Assembly (NCBI GenBank): GCA_028673005.1
Contig: CM054115.1
Coordinates: 6,989,501 to 7,053,500 of the forward strand
DNA: 64,000 nucleotides
Source of the DNA: Tanypteryx hageni
Taxonomy: Eukaryota; Arthropoda; Insecta; Odonata; Petaluridae
Direction of reading: 5' to 3'
A program made the translations under genes and the position numbers. Below, one piece after another: positions 54,212 through 63,707 of this stretch (the first letter of the stretch is position 1; every line of letters starts with the position of its first letter). A model generated the notes under the pieces. It had not been told where the DNA came from and searched no databases. It was given only the letters and a program-made list of their open reading frames with translations.

Positions 54212-55864
54212 TCATCTGCTTGCACTTGCTATGCCCTTCTTTTCAAATTTTTCTTTCAGCCTGTACATCTGGAGTACCTCCTGCTCAGTTGTAAAGGACC
54301 TTTGCTCCATGAACTTGATAAGATTATCACAACATACAATAGCCTCGGACATAGTCATTTTCTTCTCCTCATCAACTAACACATCACTGTCCTCGCTGTC
54401 TTCACTCTCATTTAACATGGGGCCAATAACAGCATTGATAATTTCAATGTCAGTAAGACTTTGACAAATAGGAGCATTTTTATCACATTCAATCCATCCC
54501 TCAATTTCATTATCGGTTAGGTCTGGGATAGCATTAATTCCCTTCGTATATTGCACAAATTCTACAAAATCATCATTAAGTTCGGATGAATCAAATCCAA
54601 GAAAGTCGTCTGTGTCTCTGGAATCGTCATTAAATTTTGATTCTGGCAAAATATTATGCCAACACCGTTTTAAAACTGAGGGTGTTACTTTATTCCATGC
54701 ACGTGAAATACACCACACCGCGTCCTTCAGTGTTAGATCCTTTTTGAACCGTTCGTAGCTGAAAGACCCCTCAAAATTTTCAATTTTTCTCATTAATTCA
54801 CTTCGATAATGGCATTTAAAATTTTTAATTATGCCTTGATCCATTGGTCGGATGAGAGACGTACAATTTGGGGGTAAATACGACGCAAAAACATTCTCCT
54901 TGACGAGAGTTTCTGCTGGAGGGTGAGCAGGGCAGTTGTCCAACAATAATAATATTTTTGCATTTTCAGGTAATCCAACCTTCTTGAAATGATCCCTTAC
55001 CTCAGGTAAAAAATGACCATTAAACCACTCACCAAAAATGTCTTGAGTGATCCAAGCACGTTTGTTTGCACGGTAAATCACGGGGAAAATCTTTATGCCT
55101 TTGAAGACTCTAGGTTTTGCACTTTTTCCTATTACCATGAGCTTGCACTTGTGTGTGCCGGCAGAATTGGAACACATCATTACAGTAAGTCTCTCCTTAG
55201 ACTCTTTTACTCCCAACGCTGCTTTTTCATCAATGCAAACAAAAGTATGCCGTGGGAGACAACGCCAAAACAAACCTGTCTCGTCCATATTGTATATTTG
55301 CTCCGTGCTAAGTCCATGTTCTTCAGCCAACTTTGCTAAATCTTTAACATATTCCTCCGCGGCTTCATAATTTGCTGACATTTTTTCACCGGAAACTTTT
55401 AAATACCGTATACCAGGGCGATTTTTGAATTTCTGCAACCATCCCGTAGAATAATCACATTCTCCGTCGATTTTTAGGTGTTCGTGGTAAGATTTTGCCT
55501 TCTCCATTATCATAGGACCTGAGATAGGAATCCCTTCACTCCTACGTTGGCGGAACCACTCATACACTACTTTGTCTAGGTCACTACTCTTGGGACCACG
55601 TAAAGTTTTCCTTTTTGAGATACCGGCCATTGAATCTGATTCCGCAACAAATTGGAAAATTTTATCTTTCTGCGCCTTTATGTCATATATTGTAGATTGT
55701 CCTACACCATACTCCTGACGAAGTTGAGATACACTTACGCCGCGATCTATTTTTCTCAAAACCTCCACTTTTTGCTGGATAGTGAGATTCTGTCTTTTTC
55801 TCTTGCCGGCACTTGTTCCAGTCCCAACGTCTTCTGGATGCGTCTTCTTGGGTATTCTCTCCAT
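54212..55864 (-). CDS. Intact Tigger/pogo-family transposase
   Basis: A 550-codon uninterrupted frame if MERIPKKTHPEDVGTG is the start (an in-frame ATG 13 codons upstream, at 55903, is possible but less likely). Order: basic region and CENP-B-type helix-turn-helix (LTIQQKVEVLRKIDRGVSVS, EYGVGQSTIYDIKAQ), second DNA-binding domain (KVVYEWFRQRRSEG, STGWLQKFKNRPGIRY), then the DDE-type core with all three aspartates: IYNMDETGLFWRCLP, ILLLLDNCPAHPP and SLIRPMDQGIIKNF. An acidic tail with ESEDSEDSD ends KKGIASASR. Length and order fit full-length Tigger/jerky-like transposases. It is the only apparently complete transposase in the window; terminal repeats argue for a mobile rather than domesticated gene. 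Confidence 0.92.
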   Translation of the reverse strand: MERIPKKTHPEDVGTGTSAGKRKRQNLTIQQKVEVLRKIDRGVSVSQLRQEYGVGQSTIYDIKAQKDKIFQFVAESDSMAGISKRKTLRGPKSSDLDKVVYEWFRQRRSEGIPISGPMIMEKAKSYHEHLKIDGECDYSTGWLQKFKNRPGIRYLKVSGEKMSANYEAAEEYVKDLAKLAEEHGLSTEQIYNMDETGLFWRCLPRHTFVCIDEKAALGVKESKERLTVMMCSNSAGTHKCKLMVIGKSAKPRVFKGIKIFPVIYRANKRAWITQDIFGEWFNGHFLPEVRDHFKKVGLPENAKILLLLDNCPAHPPAETLVKENVFASYLPPNCTSLIRPMDQGIIKNFKCHYRSELMRKIENFEGSFSYERFKKDLTLKDAVWCISRAWNKVTPSVLKRCWHNILPESKFNDDSRDTDDFLGFDSSELNDDFVEFVQYTKGINAIPDLTDNEIEGWIECDKNAPICQSLTDIEIINAVIGPMLNESEDSEDSDVLVDEEKKMTMSEAIVCCDNLIKFMEQRSFTTEQEVLQMYRLKEKFEKKGIASASR

Positions 55865-56116
55865 TATTACGGTTGAGGGATGGGATGAATAAAATATTTG
55901 CAAAACTGCTGTTTACCACTTAAAACAAAAAAGTTTTAACACCTTGTAAACACACCTTTAACACCTCTCGCGCACGTGGTTAGAAAGCAACAAGCGGTGG
56001 TGGTGGCTTTCGGAACTAATATTCTTCAATTATGTATGTATGAAAAAATGGACCGTGATAAAATTCTTTTAGAATAATTCCGTTGTTTAGAATTCCGGAT
56101 AAACGATCCTCTACTG

Positions 56117-56362
56117 CAGTGGTCGGCAACCTTTTTTGATGCGGGTCAATTATAGGTTTTGGGGAAATGTGATGGGTCAATTAAAAAATTTGAACGAAAA
56201 GAAAAATCGAACCTGGATGTTCATATAAGCTATATTTAGTAATTGAATTACTCTTTCATTTTCAAAGCATAAACCCTTCTGAACATGTTTACCTTTGTGG
56301 GTCACCCAAATCGTGATGACGGGTCACTCATTGACACGCGGGTCATAGGTTGCCGACCACTG
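56117..56362. mobile_element. 246-bp hAT-type MITE
   Basis: Ends CAGTGGTCGGCAACC and its exact inverse, with a perfect 8-bp duplication CTCTACTG (56109-56116 and 56363-56370). 'gggtcaatt' and 'gggtca' repeats lie inside. It inserted into the right terminal repeat of the Tigger. Confidence 0.93.
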
Positions 56363-57180
56363 CTCTACTGTATCTAAAATATATGTCAATTGGAGTGCGG
56401 TGCCCAAAGAAATTGCCTTGCTTGCCTTGCCCTAAGGTCGGGCCTGATGGCAGATATAGATAGATAGATAGATATGCATCTTTATTTTGGCGAGATTGAG
56501 GCTAAACAGTCTCTTCTTCGATCTAAGCCATTGTCAATTACAAACAGGAAGAAAGTAACAAAGAATTAAAATAGAATAAAAGATTACAAAAAGTAAACCA
56601 CTATAAAATACAATCTTAAGTAGGCATTTTAGGAAATTATAAGAAATGGAGATTTGTTTGTTTGTGGGGAAAACTAGGGATAATTAAAGTATTATTCTCT
56701 AATAAAATCCACATTGCAGGAAAACACCCACACAAGAAGAGGGGTATGAGAAACCTGTGAAACCTACTGATAGCAATATTTATACATTAAGAGGATTATG
56801 AAAGATAAATACTTAAAATAAAATATACATAAACACAGTTATACATAATTTTTTTAAATCTGATGTGGCCACCACCTGTAATATTTCTAAAAATTCCAAA
56901 TAGGTTACATGATAATAAATATTTTAAGGAACTGCGAGAAAAATTTAAAGACTACAAAGAATAGAAATACATATTGGATATAGCACTGAAACTCCAACAA
57001 TTAGTAAAATAAAATGGAGCATAACTTTGTGTAAATTGTTTACAATTGGTGGCATCTAAAAAATTAGTTTTTAAAATATCTCTTAAACAGTGCATATGGG
57101 AAAATGTTTTGAACAAACATTTTGGAAAATTAAATTTCCTACAACTTTTATTCCAGTACTTTTTTACATTTATCAAATAT

Positions 57181-57590
57181 TAAAGCAAATATTTCAAAAA
57201 AACGGATGTGACAAGAGTAAACACCCACTTCCCGTTGACCAATTTTTACCAAATACTAATTAGTTCTTTTCCCTTGTCAAATATCAAATATAAGATTTTG
57301 TGTTTCAATAGTCATTATGGTATTTATCAATAGTTTAAGTTCCTTATGGCATCCTGATATGCAGCATGAGTCTTCGGACCTGTTCTATTTAATAGTTTTT
57401 GAGTTAGAGCACCCACAAAATACCAGTCACACACACCCACAGACATCATCAAGAAAATTGTCAAAACGTGTTCAGGGCTTAAAACATATTTCTGTTGAAA
57501 TTTCGAATTTGATTTTTTTCATGAAAACAATGCTTTCTCTATACTTTGTATATGGAGAAAGTAAAAATCATACAAATACACATTAGGACG
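57181..57590. repeat. Dispersed repeat with a palindrome, copy 2
   Basis: It has the 'gacaag', 'aaacacccacttcc', 'gttgac' blocks near 57208-57240 and the palindrome CTTTCTCTATAC/GTATATGGAGAAAG at 57533-57561, as at 1409-1552 but in the other order. The reversed order would fit a tandemly repeated ancestral unit. Confidence 0.5.
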
Positions 57591-58042
57591 TACATATACA
57601 TGTGTAGAAATTTAACCATTTTTGATGACCTGTAAGAGCAATCAGTTTAGAATATTGAAAGGAAATGTAGTTGGAGATGTTTTTTGTATGAGTGATTGAA
57701 GTTATATAGGGATGAAGAGTGCTTTATTTCGAATGGGAAGCTATTCCCTAATCTGCATGTTGTGATAGTGAAGGATCTGTTGTAGATGTCTGTTCTGTAG
57801 TGCAGAATCAGAAGTTTATAGCATCCTCTAGTGTTACATTAATGAATTGTGTTAATGGTGATAAACTCTGCAGATAGATATTGTGGGGTTTGTTTTAAGG
57901 ATTTGATATAATGTAGGAGAGATGTAATTTGCTACACAATTCAAAGTTTAGCCATGACAGTTTGAAGAAATATTCTGAGATATGGTCTGACTTCTTAAGA
58001 TTAGAGATAAATCATAGGCAGGAATTGTGAATTTGCTACAGC

Positions 58043-58267
58043 TTAACCCTTAACACTCAGATTTTTTTCCCTTTTTCACTATTTTTCACCTATTTATCTT
58101 TATGATATACTAATGTCAACTTGTTAATGGTTAGGAGGCAATCGAAAAAAGGCCACAAAAATTATTTACAAATCCCATGCTTTTCTCTCCCCAAAATACA
58201 TATCGAGTTACACTCAACTTGCATGCTGCTGTTGAGTGACACTCAACATGCAAGCACAAAAGGTTAA
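58043..58267. mobile_element. 225-bp TTAA-bounded MITE
   Basis: Begins TTAACCCTTAACACTC and ends, inverted, TTAACCTTTTGTGCTTG. It interrupts LINE copy 2 relative to copy 1. An internal hairpin with 'actcaacttgcatg' and 'actcaacatgcaag' lies near 58210-58255. A piggyBac-type origin is suggested by TTAA; the end similarity is modest. Confidence 0.5.
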
Positions 58268-58656
58268 GGGAAAGCTCCTTTGATAGGTCTTGATATAGTG
58301 TACAACGTCACAGTAGTCGAAGTGCTGAATGATTATAGAAGCATCCAGCTTTATTTTTAGGGAAGAAGCCAGAATTTTATGAAGATACCTAAGTGAGTAT
58401 AGAGAAAAATATACCGTCTCTCACACTTTCATAACATGATTAGTCCAGGAGTGTTTCATGTATTAGAATACTGAGGTTTTTTACAGTTATATAATAGGAG
58501 ATAACTGCATCATTCATAGACTGGAGTAACTTCAAAAAGATGTATTGACATAAGTAGTTTTGGATATCTGATAATAATTACTTGAGATTTCATTAGGTTA
58601 ATACTGAGATAGTTATCATTACTCCATTTTTTTAAGCTGAGTCAGATAATATTATC

Positions 58657-59350
58657 TCAGGCTAGGGATAAGTTAATAGGATCAGAGTTTAAGTAAATTT
58701 GAAGATCATCTGTGTATAAGTGATGGTTACAGTATCTAAGTGTTTGGGAGCAGTTGTTAATGCACAAAGAGAAAAGAAGAGGACCTAGGATTGAGCCCTG
58801 GGTTTTATACAGCCAAGAGGATGAGGAATTATCTGAGATAACTTTCTGATAATGATCACTAAGGTATGATGAGAGCCAGTCAATTGAAGGGATAGAGAAT
58901 CTCATGCTGCGGAGTTTTGCCAGATGGATGTCTTTGTCTAGTGAGTCAAAGGCTTTGCTGAAATCTAGTGGTACTAACGCTGTCAATTTCCTGTCGGCCA
59001 TGGATCGTCATATATCATCCGTGGTTTTAATCAAAGCAGAGATTGTGCTGTATGACTTTTGAAAGCCTGATTGGAAGGAGTCAAGTAAGCAATTTGAGAT
59101 TAGGAAATCGGTAACTTTTTTGTGCATAAGTCTCTCTAATACTTTAGAAAAAGTAGGAAGAAAACTAATTGTACAATAATCTTTGTTATCTGTTGATAGT
59201 GATTTCTTTGGGATAGGATGGATTAAAGCACATTTTCATTGCAAAGGGAAGCTTCCCAGAAGTAAGGAGTGATTAGTATTAGTATTATTATTAGTAATTA
59301 CTGGTAGGATAAGGTGAATTAATTTGTTAATATGTAAGATTGGAATGTCG
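58657..59350 (-). pseudogene. LINE reverse transcriptase, copy 2
   Basis: Minus strand: VPLDFSKAFDSLDKDIHLAK, GSILGPLLFSLCINN, HLYTDDLQIYLNS. The catalytic box reads YTDD instead of YADD, and stops occur on both sides of the 58657-59001 frame. Copy 1 at 48.7-49.3 kb is the close relative. Confidence 0.8.
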
Positions 59351-59390
59351 TCTGTACCCTGAGCTTTCAGTTTTATTCTGTGTATATGGC

Positions 59391-59726
59391 ACATTTGGCA
59401 GATAAAGTTTAAAACAACAGTATGAACTTATATCATTCTACTTTATTTTATAATACATATCAAATAAACATCCATTATGTAGTTTTTTTCAGAGAGCACC
59501 AGAATGTATTGTTAAACTATTTTTATATTTAATGCTTTTTGCATGTGTTTATTTTTTTAAAACTTTATTATGATATTTATCTGATCTTATTTGAAATTAA
59601 CTTGTCTATCTTGTTAACAGAAAATTATAAATAAAGCTTTACCACTAATGGGTGTATGTTCCATATTTTTAATAAAGGTTTATGCATGATGGCAATGAAA
59701 TCTGGAGTATTTTTGTCATTAAATAG
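59391..59726. other. End of the 24.7-kb CASK intron
   Basis: AT-rich with a T-rich stretch and the acceptor 'aaatag' at 59721-59726. No element recognised. Confidence 0.6.
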
Positions 59727-59865
59727 ATTATCAGCAAGGATGACCATAACTGGTGGCAAGCACGTAAAGACAATGCAGCAGGAACGGCTGGCCTAATCCC
59801 CTCCCCAGAGCTTCAGGAATGGCGAACTGCATGTCTTGCAATGGAGAAAAGCAAGCAAGAGCAAG
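59727..59865 (+). CDS. CASK: CASK exon: second half of the SH3 domain
   Basis: It encodes [16 protein letters not shown], then [12 protein letters not shown] and AMEKSKQEQ. The tandem Trp (WW) and the P-S-P-E-L-Q-E-W block are SH3 ligand-site and CASK signature residues. It joins the 34933 exon in frame (GDILQ-IISKDD). The donor is CAAG/GTGAGG, leaving a phase-1 junction (139 bp, 46 codons plus one base). The next exon, expected to open the hook region before the guanylate kinase domain, is not in the window. Confidence 0.93.
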
Positions 59866-61189
59866 GTGAGGTTTTTAACCCCAAAAATACCATTTTCTTA
59901 TTAGTATAAGCAAAATTTATTTCATCAAACCAATATCCCTAATGGTGGGATGAAAGAAACCATCCCTCTGTGTCCATATGATGAAGAATGTGTGCTTTAT
60001 CTAACAAATGCTGAAATATACACTAATAAAAACTGATGTAGGTCTTTTTGTTGCTTTTGCTTAGATTGGATGTAGATGGGATTTAGAGTGGACCATATTT
60101 TTTATTTGCATTTTGAAATTGGTTAATATCTAGCCACTAACTCAGTATGGTCATGTGCCTGATAGAACAAAGTTAACTTTGTTGAAGCAAGGATTTGAAT
60201 CCATGCTGAAATATTGCAAGAAATCTTTTAAAAAATCAGATTTCTCATTATTCCACTGCTGCAACAATATAAATGACAAGGCAGCTCACTGCATTGTCAT
60301 GCCTGTAGCTTTTGTTGGATTGCAGCTTGCATTTGTTAACATTTTATGAGAACAGTGTAGATGTTATATTTATCAATTTGTGAACATTTAAACAAATTAA
60401 ATCAACCAAGAAAACCATACCTTTGTTAAGTTGTATTTTCAAAAAAATAATCTTTGAATATACTGATTAACAACAATTTTACACTACTTCATAGAAATTC
60501 TTCTATAAAAAAATAACCAATATTATAATGGTTTTGGCTTGGATCATCATCAGGTCACTTCAATAGAAAATTATGAAACTCCTTCTGGCATGAATTCTTC
60601 AATAGCCATGAAAACATAAGGATGCTCCCTAGAACTTAACAGGGTTACCATCAGTGAATAACCACTGTTGCATTCTGATTTGTAACTGAACTGCTTATCT
60701 GGTTTTACAAACATTTTTATGGCTATTGAAGTGACATATCACAGCAGTCAAAGCACCTGATTATGACTTGAAGAGTGTTGTAGTTATGTTTATATAGTGA
60801 AATTGGTAGAGTTGTGCAAAAATTATTTTTGAATTTTGTGGTAATTCTTTATTTGAACGAAAGTAAATTAGAAGATGGTGTATTTTCTTCAAGATTTTAA
60901 GAAAACTTTAATGAATTTCACCTACATACCATATATTTTTTTATTGTATTTGAAACATATATACAGTATAAAACCAATTTTCCATATTCTACTTATCCGG
61001 AAATAAAGTTAACTGGCTATTTTCAAAACTAATGCATTTTTCCAAAATTTGTTAGGAGAAAGAAATTTAAATTTGGCATCTCGCTAATAATTACCCAGCT
61101 AACCACCATGTGTTGGATGCATGCTCGTGCTCTGAGCTTTCATTTTTTCAGTGCCTTGTTGCCAATTTTTATATTAACTTTTCTATATA
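59866..61189. other. CASK intron, no further exon seen
   Basis: No element or exon recognised. The open frame at 60155-60349 has no signature. A worn 'cttatccggaaataaag' near 60995 may be a fragment of a Tigger end like that at 53396. Confidence 0.45.
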
Positions 61190-61544
61190 TATGGTAACAA
61201 AATGTTGGGATGAGGAAGCCCAGTACATAGTCACCAATCGGTCGACTTCAAGTTGGCGAGGCCCTGGGGATGTCGAAGTGACACACTAAAAACAACACAG
61301 AAACATAACGTAGAAGCTTTCTGAAAGATTCCTTCTTCAGCTAACGAGAGAGACAACTTGTCTCTTTTGCTGAAGAAGGGCATAGGCCCGATAAGCTTGC
61401 GTGTGTTTTTGTGTTCGTGTGTTTTACGTGTCTGTTCGATGCCCCCAGCAGCCTGCCAACTTGGTCCTCAACTTGGTGAGTGTCCGCTGGGCTTCCCTCA
61501 ACACCTTGTTGCCACCCTCATCACTACCTTTTCTTTTCCTTTAG

Positions 61545-61546
<2 letters not shown>
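61190..61546. mobile_element. PLE composite: inverted PLE-A tail joined to a PLE-B tail
   Basis: 61195-61346 is a PLE-A tail in minus orientation with its own hammerhead-like core (61309-61346, minus; CTGAAGA, stem, GAAA, GCTT, CTAC, degraded). From about 61355 a PLE-B tail runs on the plus strand to 'cctttagttaatata'. The junction lies between the two cores. Confidence 0.75.
61367..61402 (+). ncRNA. Hammerhead-ribozyme-like core, PLE-B copy 3
   Basis: CTGAAGA, A, GGGC-ATAG-GCCC, GATA, AGCTT: identical to the 11423 copy in core and stem II. Confidence 0.4.

Positions 61547-61609
<63 letters not shown>
61547..61609. repeat. (TA)n microsatellite
   Basis: TA run between the PLE-B tail and the inverted PLE-A tail. 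Confidence 0.95.
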
Positions 61610-61944
61610 CAACTTACGGAAAAGGAAAGGTAAAATAGATATATGGATGTCAACAAGGTGTTGGGATGAGGAAACCCAGTGAGCACTCACCAATCAGACG
61701 ACTTCAGGTTGGCGAGGCCCCGGGGATGTCGAAGCGACACACGTAAAATAACACAAAAACACAGAAACAGAGTTCTCTCTCTGTAGCTGAAGGAGTAGTT
61801 CCGAAAGCTTTACGTTTGTGATGTTTCTGTGTTTTTGTGTTATTTTACGTGTGTCGCTTCGACATCCCCGGGGCCTCGCCAACCTGAAGTCGTCTGATTG
61901 GTGAGTGCTCACTGGGTTTCCTCATCCCAACACCTTGTTGACAT

Positions 61945-61946
<2 letters not shown>
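61610..61946. repeat. Near-perfect PLE-A inverted pair between (TA)n tracts
   Basis: 61610-61780 is the PLE-A tail in minus orientation; 61821-61946 is the same tail on the plus strand, almost base-perfect over about 125 bp. The 40-bp centre holds a shortened hammerhead-like core (61783-61815) in which part of CTGATGA is deleted. A transcript would fold into a long hairpin. Confidence 0.85.

Positions 61947-62005
<59 letters not shown>
61947..62005. repeat. (TA)n microsatellite
   Basis: TA run with a short CA extension before the mariner fragment. Confidence 0.95.
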
Positions 62006-62009
<4 letters not shown>

Positions 62010-62013
<4 letters not shown>

Positions 62014-62700
62014 GGGTGATTCTTAATTACATACTTTAAATAGTAGCATCGTGTTCTATACATAAAAACAAGCAAAATGTGTCAAATAAATATATGGTCA
62101 CAATAGCTTAGCAAGATATGGCAACATTACATCTGGCAACGATAGAAGGCAAATGGAAACAAAAGAATGCAAACAATGTAGTTGTGGAACAAAAGTTTAA
62201 TTGTTGTAAACAGAAGGGTCAGTTACCAATGGTATACAAAAGATGTTCAAAGACATAACTGAGCCCTGGTCCACTGTAAGATGTCAGGCATGTTGCGTAT
62301 TGCTGTTCCAGCCACTTTAATTGCATTCCAAAGTTCTTCTTACATGTTACATTGGTGGGCGTAACTGATGATCTTTAGATGGCCCGACAAGTAGAAATCT
62401 GCAGGAGTGAGATCGGGTGATCATGGAGACCATGCAAGTGAACCATTTCGTCCTATCCATCGACCTGGGTAATGCCCGTCCAAATGTCACTTGACATCAA
62501 GAGAATAATGGGCTGGAGCCCCCTTCATGCAATACCCACGTTGTCTGCTGCGTTGCCAATGGTGCATCATCCAGTAATTTTGATAATTCTTCCGATAGAA
62601 ACTGTAAATGGGATGGCCCTGATAGTGGAGATGGTAGCTCATAAGGATCAAGGAGGATATCGCCAATTATTCCATTCATGTTCATGAAATTTGGTATCTA
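62010..62700 (-). pseudogene. Mariner-type transposase, 3' fragment
   Basis: It begins at 62010 with 'cacagggtgattcttaatta', a terminal sequence for this type. Minus strand from 62685: MNGIIGDILLDPYELPSPLS, LLDDAPLATQQTTWVLHEGG, then GRWIGRNGSLAWSP, SPDLTPADFYLSGHLK. It is the same group as the 30.6-kb element but a different subfamily, broken by shifts and missing its 5' half. Confidence 0.75.
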
Positions 62701-63589
62701 GGACATAAGGGCAAAGAAACTAAGAAAATGATATAATTGGTTCACATAGCCTAATCAGAAGTGCCACTTCACTGGCAAGAAAAATTAACTTTCCTTTGTA
62801 TCTCGTAAAATATTACTTATAACAAAAAAATCTTTAAACTTAATTTGTAGAGCTAATCAAATAACATATTTTTGTTCAGTGCATTTTTATCGAAGGATTA
62901 GCCGATTTCAAAAAAATCAAACTTTAAAGTCATAATTCACTTTGAACTGAAAATTTTTCATTTATTGATGTCAGCGGAAACAATCTTCATAGCAATCAAA
63001 GTAAACAATATCTGCTGTAAATAACTAATTTATTTAATTTTCTTTTGTGTACATGCAACATTTAGTAAATGAAGGGAAGTGGATTATCTACAACAGATAG
63101 ATGACTATTTTCTTTACATATACACAGCATTTGTAAGTGAAAAGAAATGGGTAATTTATGACAAAGGAATGGATGTGAACATAAAGATTATATTACTACT
63201 ATTCGAGTGAGGTAAGTTTTAAATAATTTTTGACTGTTTTATTAATTACAACCGATTAGGAAATAAATCATTGAATCAAAAATTCGATATTTCCTTCGCA
63301 TCACTACTGGAATATCATTTTTCTGGTCTTAGTCATTATTCTAAACCATCAATATTTATATTTTTTGGCATGGTTGCATAAACAGTAAAGTATGACTCTG
63401 CATATTTCCTCTCTCATTCGAGCAAGGTTAGGTCTTTTGCATAACCATGATACTGACTTTTCTCTAAAATGAGAGATATAAGGATAGATTTCTGATTCGC
63501 GTTCAGCAACCGATTTCACCACAACATTCAGTTTTTCTCATATTTCAATTTTGCCATTTTCATCTGGAATATTTAAATTAACCTGAAAT
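62701..63589. other. AT-rich intronic DNA, no gene seen
   Basis: Nothing recognised on either strand. Confidence 0.45.
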
Positions 63590-63638
63590 CAAGTAGTGAA
63601 CCACGAATGGTCCATGGGCCATAGGTTGTGCACCACTG
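63590..63638. mobile_element. Solitary hAT-type terminus
   Basis: On the minus strand it starts CAGTGGTGCACAACCTATGG, resembling the hAT MITE ends at 34255 and 56117. No partner end was found. Confidence 0.4.
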
Positions 63639-63707
63639 ACCTATAGTAAGAGCTTTGAATTGGTTTTTGAACATTGAACCACCCCTATCCATTTTCAACC
63701 ATTCACG

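Larger units (their letters stand above)
53396..56370 (-). mobile_element. Tigger element with intact transposase
   Basis: Left end CAGTAGAAGATCGTTTATCC after TA (53394-53395). Right end, inverted, CAGTAGAGGATCGTTTATCC. The right end is followed not by TA but by a hAT MITE, after which CTCTACTG is repeated and TA follows (56371-56372). The MITE therefore landed 8 bp inside the terminal repeat and duplicated those 8 bp. The TA pair fits a clean Tigger insertion. Confidence 0.9.
56455..59390 (-). mobile_element. CR1/L2/Daphne-type LINE, copy 2 (5'-truncated)
   Basis: The 3' end at 56455-56490 has the same 'aataaagatgcatatctatc'-type terminus and (ATCT)n tail as copy 1. Its 3' UTR contains the 57181-57590 repeat and a 225-bp TTAA MITE. 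It begins within the reverse transcriptase near 59390. Confidence 0.75.

Noticed and set aside
59865..59870. Alternative donor extending the second CASK exon by five bases
   Set aside because: GTTTTT would be a poor donor; CAAG/GTGAGG fits consensus and leaves the phase expected after KQEQ.
10445..62075. Open frames made of alternating Ile-Tyr residues at several places
   Set aside because: They are translations of (TA)n microsatellites, not genes.
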